A DNA stretch of 64,000 nucleotides, from the NCBI RefSeq assembly GCF_920984675.1, contig NZ_CAKLBV010000008.1:1-64000 (forward strand). Direction: 5' to 3'. Below the pieces are notes generated by a model that did no database searches, was not told the origin of the DNA, and saw only the letters and a list, made by a program, of their open reading frames with translations. Below are positions 35,910 through 44,825 of this stretch, piece by piece (position 1 is the stretch's first letter; the number at the start of each line of letters is the position of its first letter). Source of the DNA: Methylobacterium sp. Leaf118 (GTDB taxonomy: Bacteria > Pseudomonadota > Alphaproteobacteria > Rhizobiales > Beijerinckiaceae). Both the position numbers and the translations under genes were made by a program.

Positions 35910-36021
35910 GGGGTTAAGCGGACCGCCTCGATCCGCGTGCGGCACTGGGGATCGCGGCCCCGAACGCGAACCCGCGCCTTGGTTCGGATCACGCTTGGGT
36001 GTCCTCACCCCCGGGAAGTGG

Positions 36022-36276
36022 TCACCCCTGGAACTGGGCGCCGATCATCTCGTCACCGCGCCAGACGACGTGGCACACCGTGGCCGCGTCGAGGCAGGGC
36101 GCCGTCAGCACGAAGATCTCGGGAATCGCGGCCGCATCCGGCAGCGTGATGCGCACCCCCGTCGCGGACAGGTCGTGCACGAGGCAGCCGAGGGAGGTGT
36201 GCTCGTCGATGGCCACCGCACCGGTCTCGCCGATCCGCTGACGCGGTGCGGTCCGCCGCTCACCCAAATCCGACAT
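36022..36276 (-). CDS. PilZ-domain protein
   Basis: An 84-residue stand-alone PilZ domain. The c-di-GMP binding elements are RRTAPRQR at the N-terminus (RxxxR) and DLSATGVRI ((D/N)xSxxG), with a final CHVVWRGDEMIGAQFQ strand. It is a small receptor for c-di-GMP; target unknown. A diguanylate cyclase lies 5 kb away in this window, but a functional link is not implied. It lies 257 bp upstream of the methyltransferase on the same strand. Confidence 0.88.
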   Translation of the reverse strand: MSDLGERRTAPRQRIGETGAVAIDEHTSLGCLVHDLSATGVRITLPDAAAIPEIFVLTAPCLDAATVCHVVWRGDEMIGAQFQG

Positions 36277-36366
36277 CTGAAACCATCCTTGGACCCTCCC
36301 GAGGATGGCAGGCGCTTGCGAAGAGGAGACTGACGGCGCCGCTAAAATTGCGCGGTTCGGGCGATT

Positions 36367-36948
36367 TCAGGGTGCATCGATGGTCCGCTTCTGGACGCCG
36401 CCCCGGGCCATCTGCGGCTTCTTGGCCGAGAGGATGCGGGAGTTCACGCCGGTCCAGCCGATCTCGCCCGACAGGCGCCCGTACTCGATTTTCGGACAGC
36501 GGTTCATGATGACGGTCAGGCCCGCGGCTTCCGCCCGCGCGGCCGCCGCGTCGTCGCGCACGCCGAGCTGCATCCAGATGATCTTGGGCGGCACCGGCAG
36601 CGCCAGCGCCTCGTCGACCAGCGGCCCGGCGGCGGCGGAATTGCGGAAGATCTCGACCATGTCGACCGGGCCGGGCAGGTCCGCGAGGCGGGCGACCACC
36701 GGGCGGCCGAGCAGGCTCTGGCCACTGAGCCCGGGATTGACCGCCGTGACCGTGTAGCCGCGCTCGGACAGGTACTTGAAGACGATGAAGCTCGGGCGGG
36801 CGGGATTGGCGGAGGCGCCCACAATCGCGACCGAGCGCGCGCCCCTCAGGATCTCCCGGATCTGCGCGTCCGGGTAGCGGTCGTGCCGGGTGGCGATGCC
36901 CTCGGGGGCGCCGTCGAGGGTGGGGATCATGAAGCCCTTGTCCGCCAT
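36367..36948 (-). CDS. CoA-binding domain protein (YccU family)
   Basis: A 193-residue protein with a Rossmann-type CoA-binding domain: SVAIVGASANPARPSFIVFKYL, YTVTAVNPGLSGQ, VDMVEIFRNSAAAGPLVDEAL and PPKIIWMQLGV, ending with MNRCPKIEYGRL. This is the YccU/CoA_binding_2 family, whose substrate is unclear. ATG 36948 (MADKGFMIP) is chosen since upstream starts (ATG 36975, GTG 36984) overlap the divergent thioesterase gene. The C-terminal tail beyond residue 165 is basic. Confidence 0.88.
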   Translation of the reverse strand: MADKGFMIPTLDGAPEGIATRHDRYPDAQIREILRGARSVAIVGASANPARPSFIVFKYLSERGYTVTAVNPGLSGQSLLGRPVVARLADLPGPVDMVEIFRNSAAAGPLVDEALALPVPPKIIWMQLGVRDDAAAARAEAAGLTVIMNRCPKIEYGRLSGEIGWTGVNSRILSAKKPQMARGGVQKRTIDAP

Positions 36949-36973
36949 GCCGGCCCGTGCTGCAAGACGTCCC

Positions 36974-37405
36974 ATGAGCGACACCGCGATGACCCTCGAG
37001 GCGACGATCGCCTTCCTCGATCGCGACTTCCCGCAGATGCATGCGGGCGGGCGCAGCTACCACTTGGAGGCGGTCGGACCGCTCTCGGCCCGGATGCGTC
37101 TCGACGGCCACGAGCGCCACCTGCGCCCGGGCGGCACGGTCTCGGGCCCGGCCATGATGGCCCTGGCGGATTACGCGCTCTACGCCGCGATCCTGGCCAA
37201 TCTCGGTCCCGTGGCGCTCGCCGTGACGACGAACCTCGCGTTCAACTTCCTGCGTCGGCCCGGCCCCGGCACCCTCGTGGCCGAGTGCCGCCTGTTCAAG
37301 CTCGGGCGGCGGCTCGCCGTCGGCGAGGTGGCGATCCGGAGCCTCGGGTCCGAGGACATCGTCTGCCACGCCACCGGCACCTATTCGATCCCGCCGGAGC
37401 GCTGA
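36974..37405 (+). CDS. Hotdog-fold thioesterase (PaaI family)
   Basis: A 143-residue hotdog protein of the PaaI/YdiI type that hydrolyses acyl-CoA thioesters. Signature pieces: LRPGGTVSGPAMMALADYALYAAI (helix with the catalytic Asp), VTTNLAFNFLRRPGPGTLVAECRLFK and a final VCHATGTYSIP. ATG 36974 (MSDTAMTLEATIAFLD) lies 25 bp from the divergent CoA-binding gene, so they share a promoter region; both act on CoA-type ligands, perhaps a meaningful pairing. The structured repeat follows 14 bp after the stop. Confidence 0.88.
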   Translation: MSDTAMTLEATIAFLDRDFPQMHAGGRSYHLEAVGPLSARMRLDGHERHLRPGGTVSGPAMMALADYALYAAILANLGPVALAVTTNLAFNFLRRPGPGTLVAECRLFKLGRRLAVGEVAIRSLGSEDIVCHATGTYSIPPER

Positions 37406-37419
37406 GCTTCCCCCTTCGA

Positions 37420-37520
37420 GCCGTGCCCCATCACGGTGAACCGTGAGCACGGCTCTCAGCCTCTCCTTTTGTCGCGCGCTTCTGAGCCGAACCGGCATCC
37501 CCTTCGGCGGAGCGCGCTTT
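37420..37520. repeat. Two-armed palindromic repeat, copy 2
   Basis: Matches copy 1 at 7961-8060; the first 34 bases differ at one position. Arm A is GCCGTGC...GCACGGC enclosing a perfect TCACGGT-GA-ACCGTGA. Arm B pairs GCGCGCT with AGCGCGC and GCCGAA with TTCGGC. The middle 18 bases differ from copy 1. It again fills the gap between convergent genes and ends at the stop codon TTA (37519-37521) of the minus-strand gene. Confidence 0.75.
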
Positions 37521-38442
37521 AGCCGAGCGAGATCAGGAGGATGCCCACGCCCATCAGCCCGGCGCCGGCGAGCCGCGCCGGACCGGCCCGGACCTGGCGC
37601 ATCCCCAGCCAGCCGAAATGGTCGAGGGCGATCGAGGTCAGGAGGTTGGCGGTGATCAGAAGCCCGTTGAAGGCCCCCGCCCCGACCGTGTCGACGAACA
37701 GGAGCCCGGCAAAGACCGCCACCGCCCCGGTCAGACCGGCGAGCGGCATCCACCAGCGCATCCGGGCGAGGTCGCCCCGCTCCGGCAGCGGGCTTGGCCG
37801 CAGCAGGACGAGCAGGGTGAAGGCGAAGACGACGGGCAGGAACGAGACCAGGGCGGCGAGCCAGGGGTTCACGAGCGCGCCGCGCAGCTGCGCGTTCCAC
37901 ACCACGCCGATCGCCTGGAGGGCGCCCGCGCCGAGGATGAAGGGATAGAGCAGCCGCGGGTTGAGGCCGTGGTCGCGGTCCGCGCTCTCGCCGGGACTCG
38001 CGCGGGCGATCAGGACGATGCCGGCCAGCATCAGCCCGCCGCCCAGCCAGGGCAGCGGCTTGAACCCCGCCGCCTGGAGCCCGAACAGGCCGAACGCGTC
38101 GAGCGCCAGCGAGGTCAGGATGTTGGCCGTGATGACGAGCCCGTTGAACGGGCCGGCCCCGACCTTGTCGACGAAGGCGAGGCCGCCGAACACCGCGACC
38201 GCCCCGGCCACGCCGCCGAGGGGGGCGTACCACGGCATCGCCGCGAGGGATTCGGCCGTCGGCAGCGGCGTCGGCATCACGAGGAACAGCGTCGCGAAGA
38301 CCAGGGTGATCGGCACGAAGGAGACGGTCGCGGCGAGCCACGGATTGACCAGAGCGCCGCGCAGCTGCGCATTCATCGAGTTGCCGAGGGCCTGGAGCAC
38401 GCCCGCGACAAGGATGAAGGGATAGAGCAGGGCGGGGTTCAC
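37519..38442 (-). CDS. YdcZ/DUF606-type transporter, tandem-duplicated
   Basis: A 307-residue membrane protein made of two copies of the five-helix DUF606/YdcZ unit (about 1-145 and 160-307). Paired motifs are NPALLYPFILVAGVLQALG / NPRLLYPFILGAGALQAIG, NAQLRGALVNPWLAA in both, and GAGPFNGLVITANILTSLALD / GAGAFNGLLITANLLTSIALD. The family belongs to the drug/metabolite transporter clan; substrate unknown. Start GTG 38442 was chosen from the homology. It begins 11 bp downstream of the ArsB-type permease on the same strand. Confidence 0.85.
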   Translation of the reverse strand: MNPALLYPFILVAGVLQALGNSMNAQLRGALVNPWLAATVSFVPITLVFATLFLVMPTPLPTAESLAAMPWYAPLGGVAGAVAVFGGLAFVDKVGAGPFNGLVITANILTSLALDAFGLFGLQAAGFKPLPWLGGGLMLAGIVLIARASPGESADRDHGLNPRLLYPFILGAGALQAIGVVWNAQLRGALVNPWLAALVSFLPVVFAFTLLVLLRPSPLPERGDLARMRWWMPLAGLTGAVAVFAGLLFVDTVGAGAFNGLLITANLLTSIALDHFGWLGMRQVRAGPARLAGAGLMGVGILLISLG

Positions 38443-38453
38443 GGACGCGGCCT

Positions 38454-39737
38454 TCAATGCACGAGGAGGAGGCCGGCGAGCGCTAGCCCCAGAGCCGGCG
38501 GCATCACGACGAGGCCGAGCCGCAGGAAGCGCCAGAAGCCGACATCCTGGCCCTCGCGGCGGATCGCGGTGAGCCAGAGGATCGTGGCCAGGGAGCCCGT
38601 GACCGAGAGGTTCGGCCCGAGATCGACGCCGATCAGCACCGCGCCCGCCACCGTGTCGGGCAGGGTGCCGGCCCCTTGCGCCGCCTGCACCGCCGCCCCC
38701 GCGATCAGCCCGGCCGGCAGGTTGTTCACGAGGTTGCAGGCGAGCGCGATCAGGGTCCCGGCGCCCCAGGCGGTCTCGGTCGGCGCCGCGGCGGCGGCCC
38801 GCGCCAGCGTCCCGGCGATGAGGGCGAGCACGCCGGTCTTCTCCAGGGCCTCGACCAACACGAACAAACCGGCGACGAGGGGCAGGACGCTCCACGACAC
38901 GTCCCGGACGACCTCGACCGCGCCGCCGCGCTTCAGCGCCAGAACGAGGAGGGTCGTGGCGAGGCCCGCGACGAAGGTCGGCAAGCCGAGATCGCGCCCG
39001 AAGCTCGACGCGCCGATCAGGACGAGCGCCGTCGCGACGATGCCGAAGCCCGCGACCGCGCCGGTTCGGGACAGGGCGGCCGGCGCCACGTCGGTCGCCA
39101 CGGTCTCCGCGTCGAGGGTCCGCCGCTGGGTCGCCCACAGCACCGCATAGGTCGCGAGAATCGCCAGCGCGGAGGGCAGGGCGAACATCGCCAGCCAGCG
39201 CGTCAGCGGCGGCATGTGCTCGGCGAAGACGACGAGGTTGGCCGGGTTCGAGATCGGCAGCACGAAGCTCGCCGCATTGGCGATGAAGGCGCAGACGAAG
39301 AGGTAGGGCAGGGGATCCCTCACCCGCGCCGCCCGGGCCGCGGCGTAGACGGCCGGTGTCAGCACCACCGCGCAGGCGTCGTTCGACAGGAACACCGTCA
39401 CCAGCGTGCCCACGGCGTAGATGAGGGTGAACAAGCGGTGGGACGAACCCCGCGCGGCCCGGACGGCGCGGCTCGCCAGCCAGTCGAACAGGCCTTCCTT
39501 CCGGGCGACCTCCGACATCAGCATCATGCCGACGAGGAACAGGTAGACGTCGAGCCCCTTGAGCACGCCCTCCCAGGCGGTGCTCGGCGAGAGGAGGCCG
39601 AGGGCCACGAGGGCGCCGGCGCCCAGCACGGCCCAGACCGCCTCGGGCCAGCCCATCGGCCGGACGATGACGCCCAGCGTCGCGAGCGCCGCGATCGTCC
39701 AGGTGGCGAGGTTGGGGCTCAGGGTCAGGGCACCCAT
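38454..39737 (-). CDS. ArsB/NhaD-type permease
   Basis: A 427-residue membrane protein with about eleven helices. Family motifs are LFLVGMMLMSEVARKEGLFDWLA, TVFLSNDACAVVLTPAVYA, SFVLPISNPANLVVF, ACNLVNNLPAGLIAG and IGVDLGPNLSVTGSLATILWL, all as in ArsB arsenite efflux permeases. No arsC, arsR or arsA is adjacent, so the true substrate could be another oxyanion. It likely shares a transcript with the downstream YdcZ-type gene. Confidence 0.88.
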   Translation of the reverse strand: MGALTLSPNLATWTIAALATLGVIVRPMGWPEAVWAVLGAGALVALGLLSPSTAWEGVLKGLDVYLFLVGMMLMSEVARKEGLFDWLASRAVRAARGSSHRLFTLIYAVGTLVTVFLSNDACAVVLTPAVYAAARAARVRDPLPYLFVCAFIANAASFVLPISNPANLVVFAEHMPPLTRWLAMFALPSALAILATYAVLWATQRRTLDAETVATDVAPAALSRTGAVAGFGIVATALVLIGASSFGRDLGLPTFVAGLATTLLVLALKRGGAVEVVRDVSWSVLPLVAGLFVLVEALEKTGVLALIAGTLARAAAAAPTETAWGAGTLIALACNLVNNLPAGLIAGAAVQAAQGAGTLPDTVAGAVLIGVDLGPNLSVTGSLATILWLTAIRREGQDVGFWRFLRLGLVVMPPALGLALAGLLLVH

Positions 39738-39898
39738 CGGCGTCGTGTCTCCCGGACGGGGTCAAAACCGGTGCATCGACCATCCCGGCGTCGCGCGCGG
39801 GCGTCATCCACGCGCGAATCCTGGGCGAAGCGCTCGCGGGTCATGGGTCGGATCGCGATCGCCCGGGAGCCGGCCTCCGCCGCCCGGGGGACGAGGCT

Positions 39899-41212
39899 CT
39901 ACTCCGCCGGCACCGCCAGCGGCGCGTTGGGCGGGGTGTCGGCCCGGCGCGGTTCGTAGCCGTAGGTCTCCGGCATGAACAAGAGGTACAGGACAAACCC
40001 GGCCGCAGCGACCGCCGCCAGGGTGAGGAAGGCCGCCGAGTAGCCCGCGCCGACGATGATGATACCGGCGAGCGTCGCGCTGAAGGCCGCGCCGAGCCCC
40101 TGGGCGGTCGCCACCGCGCCCTGGGCGACGTTGAAGCGTCCGGTGCCGCGGGTGAGATCGGCCACGACGATGGGGAAGAGGGCCCCGAAGATGCCGGCGC
40201 CGATGCCGTCGAGGCACTGCACCGCCACGAGGTAATAGGGGTTGTCCGAGACGGTGTAGAGCACGCCGCGCAGGGCCAGCACGCCGAAGGCAACGAGGAA
40301 GATCGGCTTGCGCCCGATCGTGTCGGCCTTGGCGCCGACGAACATCGCCACCGGGACCATCACGCATTGCGCGGCCACGATGCAGACGGCGATGAGCGAG
40401 GTCGCGTAATCCTTGCCGATCACCTTCGTGAGAAGCTGGCCGACGGAGGGCAGCATCGCCGCGTTGGCGAGGTGGAAGGCGGCGCAGAGCACAGCGAACA
40501 GAAGGAGATGGCGGTTGCGCAGGAGCAGGCTCACGCCGGACGGCTGGTCGCAATCCTGGGTCTCGGCGCAGTCCAGGCCGCGGGCGAGATCGTCGTCGAT
40601 CTCCTCGGCCGGCACCAACAGCATGGCGCCGATGGAGAGCGCGGCGAGCAGGCCCATCAGCCAGAACACGACGACCGGCCCGAACAGGTAGGCGAGGCCG
40701 CCGGCGAGCATGGCCGAGACGGCGTTGCCGGCATGGTTGAAGCCCTCGTTGCGGCCGACCCGCTTCGAGAACAGCTTCGGCCCGACGATACCCAGCGTGA
40801 TCCCGGTCAGGGCGGGCGCGAAGATCGAGCCGGCGACCGCCGCCAGGGCCTGGGTGCCGGTGACGAGGAAGAAGTTCGCGATGAAGGGGAGGGCGAGGCA
40901 GCTCACGGTGACGGCGATGGCCGCCGCGATGACGATGGCGCGCTTGTTCCGGCTGCGGTCGATCAGGGCGCCCGCGGGCGTCTGGGCGATGAGGCCGGCG
41001 ACGCCCGCGATGGTCATGACGTAACCGATGGTGGCCTCGTTCCAGCCTTGCTCCGGGCCGCGCACGGCCAGAAGGTAGATGGCGAGGTAGGGACCGAGCC
41101 CGTCGCGGACATCGGCGAGGGTGAAGTTCAACACGTCGAGGCCGCGCAGCGCCTTCAGGGACGGGGTGCGGGTCGGGGCCACCTCGGCAGGGGCGCGCGT
41201 ATCGGCAATCAT
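39899..41212 (-). CDS. MFS transporter
   Basis: A 437-residue protein with 12 predicted helices. After a cytoplasmic N-terminus (MIADTRAPAEVAPTRTPSLK) come LNFTLADVRDGLGPYLAIYLL, GALIDRSRNKRAIVI (motif A) and, between helices 6 and 7, an acidic loop with VPAEEIDDDLARGLD and two Cys. The DGLGPYLAIYLL and GFNHAGNAVSAMLAGG elements occur in a group of alphaproteobacterial MFS proteins of unknown substrate. The start codon lies across two tandem copies of ATCGGCAATC. Confidence 0.85.
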   Translation of the reverse strand: MIADTRAPAEVAPTRTPSLKALRGLDVLNFTLADVRDGLGPYLAIYLLAVRGPEQGWNEATIGYVMTIAGVAGLIAQTPAGALIDRSRNKRAIVIAAAIAVTVSCLALPFIANFFLVTGTQALAAVAGSIFAPALTGITLGIVGPKLFSKRVGRNEGFNHAGNAVSAMLAGGLAYLFGPVVVFWLMGLLAALSIGAMLLVPAEEIDDDLARGLDCAETQDCDQPSGVSLLLRNRHLLLFAVLCAAFHLANAAMLPSVGQLLTKVIGKDYATSLIAVCIVAAQCVMVPVAMFVGAKADTIGRKPIFLVAFGVLALRGVLYTVSDNPYYLVAVQCLDGIGAGIFGALFPIVVADLTRGTGRFNVAQGAVATAQGLGAAFSATLAGIIIVGAGYSAAFLTLAAVAAAGFVLYLLFMPETYGYEPRRADTPPNAPLAVPAE

Positions 41213-41483
41213 CGGCAATCTCGCGGCAAGATGGCGGGTCCGGCGTCGGTGAGAGAACTTGAAGTGGGGCCCATCGAATCCGGAAACGGACCGCGTAGCC
41301 GAGCAGTAAGCAGTTTTCGTCCGGCCAGTTCCGCGGCCGCCGCCACGTAATCCTGACGCCGCCATCACGTTCTCGTGCGGCGCACCACACACAGCCCTAG
41401 ATTGCATTCTCCATGTGAGTACGGGGGATGACCCGGGTCGGCGCGGCGCGGGGACAAGCCCTTGTTAAGGGGCGCCGACGACA

Positions 41484-43058
41484 GTGCGACCCGTCGATAC
41501 AACCGGAGCCGCCATCGCGATGTCCCCGCCGCTCCGCCTCGCGCGGTGGCTCCGCTCCTCCCGAACCTGGATCATCCTCGGTATCCTGGCGCCGCTGGGC
41601 ATGCTCGCGCTCTCCGCGCTGATGCTGCTCGAGCTGCGGCACGACGCCTGGGAGAAGGCGGAGCGGTCCGCCGGCAGCCTGCTTCAGGTGGTCGAGGGGG
41701 ACATCGCCCGCAACGTCGAAATCATCGACCTCTCGCTGCGCGCCGTGGTCGACAACCTCAAGGCGCCGGGGCTCTCGACGCTCAGTCCGGAGCTGCGCCA
41801 GCTCCTCCTGTTCGACCGCGCCGTCACCGCGCGGGAGATGGGCGTGGTCCTGGTGCTCGACGAGACGGGGAACGTCGTCATCGACGCCGGTGCCCTGCCG
41901 CCGCGCCAGCTCAACAACGCGGACCGGGACTACTTCCAGGCCCACAAGCGGCGGTCCGATCTCGGGTTGTACGTGAGTCGGCCGGTCGTCTCGCGGCTGC
42001 TGGGCGTGCCGGTGGTCGTGGTGAGTCGCCGCATCGACAAGCCGGACGGCTCGTTCGGCGGGATCGTTCTGGGCAGCCTCAAGCTCTCGTATTTCAGCCG
42101 GCTGTTCGAGCGCGTCCGCCTCGGGCCCGGAAGCGCGATCAATCTGTACCTGCGCGACGGTACGCGGCTCATGCGCCACCCGGCGATCGAGGGCGACATC
42201 GGCGGCAGCATCGTCGAGACCCCGTCCTACGGACATTTCCGCGACCGACGCAGCGGGCATTTCCGCGGGGCGTCGGTGCGCGACGGCGTGGATCGCTACA
42301 ACGCCTTCACCCAGGTCGCCGACCTGCCCCTCGTCCTGAACGTCGCGGTCGCGATCCACGAGATCGAGGCCGAGTGGCGCAACAAGGCGGTGGTGATCGG
42401 GCTTTCGGTCCTGATCCTGTGCGGCCTCACGATCGCGCTGTCCGTCCTGTTCGGGGGAGAGTTACGCCGCAGCGCCGCGATGCAGGCCGAGCTCGCCCGA
42501 CTGTCCCGGACCGACAGCCTGACCGGACTGGCCAACCGCCGGCGGTTCGACGAGGCGTTCGCGCGGGCCAGCAACGCGGCGCGGCGCAGCAGCCGGCCGC
42601 TGACGCTGCTCCTGATCGATGCGGACCATTTCAAGCGCATCAACGATCACCACGGCCATGCGGTGGGCGACGCGGTGCTGCGGAAGCTCGCCGGCAGTCT
42701 GCGGGCCGGCGCGCACCGGCCGGAGGATCTCGCCTGCCGAGTCGGCGGCGAGGAATTCGCGATCCTTCTCCCGGACACCGACCTGGATGGCGCCGTGCCC
42801 GTGGCCGAGCGGGTGCACCGGGCCGTCTCGGCCCTGTCGATCCCGCGGGCCGGGATCGACGCCGGTTCGGTCACGGTGAGCATTGGGATCGCGAGCGGGC
42901 TCGACGGCGGCGAGGACACGGCCGAGCGGCTCTACCGGAGGGCGGATGCGGCCCTCTATGCGGCGAAAAAAGCCGGGCGCAATCAGACCTGCACCGCCCC
43001 GTCGGCCCAGCAGGCCGATGTCGCGCCTGAGGAGAAGCTCCGGCTGCAGACGGCCTGA
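41484..43058 (+). CDS. Diguanylate cyclase with periplasmic sensor domain
   Basis: A membrane-bound GGDEF protein (524 residues from GTG 41484; 512 from ATG 41520). TM1 is WIILGILAPLGMLALSALMLL, TM2 about residues 306-327, enclosing a roughly 250-residue sensor of the Cache/PAS type. The catalytic domain has DSLTGLANRRRFDE and the active site GGEEF (421-425). An inhibitory I-site RPED lies exactly five residues before it, so product feedback is expected. No EAL domain. It makes c-di-GMP in response to an extracytoplasmic signal. Confidence 0.93.
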   Translation: MRPVDTTGAAIAMSPPLRLARWLRSSRTWIILGILAPLGMLALSALMLLELRHDAWEKAERSAGSLLQVVEGDIARNVEIIDLSLRAVVDNLKAPGLSTLSPELRQLLLFDRAVTAREMGVVLVLDETGNVVIDAGALPPRQLNNADRDYFQAHKRRSDLGLYVSRPVVSRLLGVPVVVVSRRIDKPDGSFGGIVLGSLKLSYFSRLFERVRLGPGSAINLYLRDGTRLMRHPAIEGDIGGSIVETPSYGHFRDRRSGHFRGASVRDGVDRYNAFTQVADLPLVLNVAVAIHEIEAEWRNKAVVIGLSVLILCGLTIALSVLFGGELRRSAAMQAELARLSRTDSLTGLANRRRFDEAFARASNAARRSSRPLTLLLIDADHFKRINDHHGHAVGDAVLRKLAGSLRAGAHRPEDLACRVGGEEFAILLPDTDLDGAVPVAERVHRAVSALSIPRAGIDAGSVTVSIGIASGLDGGEDTAERLYRRADAALYAAKKAGRNQTCTAPSAQQADVAPEEKLRLQTA

Positions 43059-43098
43059 GCCTCACGGGTCGGAGCCCCGGGTGTCTGGGCCGCCCGGG

Positions 43099-43425
43099 TC
43101 AGAGTCCCTTGCAGCGGCTGCGCAGCAGGCCGGAGAACTCCTTCTCCTGGGTCTGAACCTGCGCGAGGCGCTCGGTGCGCTCCGGTCCGGACAGGCAGCG
43201 TCCGTAGACGCCGGCGATCCGGCGCATGGTATCGACGTGACGGCGCCAGACCCGGCAGCGGCTCGCATCGTCATCGCCCGCCGTCTCGAGCTGGTCGATG
43301 GCTTGGCGTTGCATCGAGGTCGCGACCAGCACGTCGCGGGCGCAGGTCGCGTCGCTTTGGGCGACCGCGAGCGTGGGGAAAAGGCTCGCCCCAAGGGCGA
43401 GGACGGCGCGGACGGACGGACGCAT
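43099..43425 (-). CDS. Secreted protein, unknown (108 aa)
   Basis: A 108-residue protein with a signal peptide (RPSVRAVLALGASLFPTLAVAQ). The mature part is about 85 residues, helical and charged, with four Cys (CARDV, SRCRVW, GRCLSG, RCKGL) that could form two disulfides. The ATG is one base downstream of the ptsN stop, so it is co-expressed with ptsN. No known family. Confidence 0.7.
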   Translation of the reverse strand: MRPSVRAVLALGASLFPTLAVAQSDATCARDVLVATSMQRQAIDQLETAGDDDASRCRVWRRHVDTMRRIAGVYGRCLSGPERTERLAQVQTQEKEFSGLLRSRCKGL

Positions 43426-43426
43426 G

Positions 43427-43894
43427 TCAGGCCGCCTTCGTCGCCTGACCATGGGCGAGCAGGGCGTAGAGCGCCGTTCCGTCCCGGGCGCTGCGGACGC
43501 GCTCCAGCATTCCGGGCTCACGCAGCAGGCGCGCCACCTGGGCAAGCGCCTTGAGGTGAACCGCCCCGGCATCCTCGGGGGCGAGCAGCAGGAACGCCAC
43601 GTCCACAGGCTGGCCGTCGAGGGCATCGAAATCCACCGGCTTCTCCAGCCGGGCGACCAGTCCGAACAGCCGGTCGAGCTGCACCAGCTTGCCGTGCGGG
43701 ATCGCCACCCCGTCGCCGATGCCGGTGGAGCCGAGCCGCTCACGCTGGATCAAGGTCTCGAGAACCTCGCGCTCGGTCAGGTCAGGCCGATGCCGGGCGG
43801 CATGGGCGGCCAGTTCCTGAAGCACGTGCTTCTTGTCCCGCGCGCGCAGCGCCGGGACCACGGCGTCCGGACTTAGAAAATCCAAGATCGGCAT
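43427..43894 (-). CDS. ptsN: Nitrogen-regulatory PTS IIA protein PtsN
   Basis: A 155-residue EIIA-Ntr. The phospho-acceptor His67 is in DGVAIPHGKL; ERLGSTGIG before it and VDFDALDGQPVDVAFLLLAP after it are family hallmarks. It is the end of the nitrogen phosphotransfer chain and modulates potassium uptake, stress signalling and sigma-54-linked functions. It lies in the usual rpoN-hpf-ptsN order, 120 bp downstream of hpf. A small secreted protein gene follows. Confidence 0.95.
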   Translation of the reverse strand: MPILDFLSPDAVVPALRARDKKHVLQELAAHAARHRPDLTEREVLETLIQRERLGSTGIGDGVAIPHGKLVQLDRLFGLVARLEKPVDFDALDGQPVDVAFLLLAPEDAGAVHLKALAQVARLLREPGMLERVRSARDGTALYALLAHGQATKAA

Positions 43895-44014
43895 GAAGAC
43901 AAAACGCCCTGTCGGCGGGATTCATCCCTGGAACCCGCGCTTTCCGGGCACGGCCACCGCGACCGGTGGCGGGCCCGCTCCCCCCGATTCGGGCGCTTCG
44001 ATACCGGTCGCGCC

Positions 44015-44620
44015 TCAGGGGCGGTCGTCCGGAGGATCGACCCAACCGATCGCGCCATCGCTGCGCCGATATACGACGTTGATGCGCCCGGTGCCAGCGT
44101 GAACGAAAACGACCACCGGGGCGCCGGTCATGTCGAGGGCGGTCACCGCCTCGCTGACGGATTGGCGCCGCAGGGTGCGGGTGCTCTCGGCGACGACCGG
44201 AGGATGGGTGCCTTCCTCCTCCTCGATCTCCGGCTCCTCGTCCACATCGTCGACGGGGGAGGCGAGGACGGCGTAGGCCGCCTCGATCTCGGCCCCGTTC
44301 TGGCTCGCGGCACCGTGATCCTTGAGCTTGTGCTTGTAGCGGCGCAGGCGTTTCTCCAGCCGGTCCGCCGTCTGCTCGAAGCTCGCATGGGGATCGTGGG
44401 CGTTGCCGGAGGCCTCGAGCGTCAGCCCGGTGGCGAGATGGACCACGCAATCGGTCCGGTAGGCGGTCCCGTCCCGGCGGAGGGTGACATGGCCGGTGCA
44501 GGTCGAGTTCATGTGCGGGTCGAGATACTTGGAGAGAGTTGCCGCCATCCGGTCTTCGACCCGGCCTCGCAGGGCCGACCCGAGATCGAGGCCGTGCCCC
44601 GTGACCCGCAAACCTGCCAT
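44015..44620 (-). CDS. hpf: Ribosome hibernation-promoting factor, long form
   Basis: A 201-residue long HPF/RaiA. The N-terminal ribosome-binding domain begins MAGLRVTGHGLDLGSALRGRVEDRM and includes ASFEQTADRLEKRLRRYKHKLKDH. An acidic linker (VDDVDEEPEIEEEEG) leads to the C-terminal dimerisation domain (VSEAVTALDMTGAPVVVFVHA, INVVYRRSDGAIGWVDP). Long HPF makes 100S ribosome dimers in stationary phase. It lies between rpoN and ptsN, as in many proteobacteria. Confidence 0.95.
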   Translation of the reverse strand: MAGLRVTGHGLDLGSALRGRVEDRMAATLSKYLDPHMNSTCTGHVTLRRDGTAYRTDCVVHLATGLTLEASGNAHDPHASFEQTADRLEKRLRRYKHKLKDHGAASQNGAEIEAAYAVLASPVDDVDEEPEIEEEEGTHPPVVAESTRTLRRQSVSEAVTALDMTGAPVVVFVHAGTGRINVVYRRSDGAIGWVDPPDDRP

Positions 44621-44825
44621 CGACGTCTCCGATCATCCCCGAGGCATTCAGAGTTAGAAAGGGGGTCGGGGCAAGTCAACGCGAACCGGGAGTCGCCACG
44701 GGGCCATCGCTTGACGCGATCGGCCGATCTTTACCCGCGCCGCCACGGCCGGGCTCGGGGCTTCGCTCAGACTGAAGGCGCGGATTCGACGCCGACCGGC
44801 GCACCGATCTCCGGGACGGGATCCC

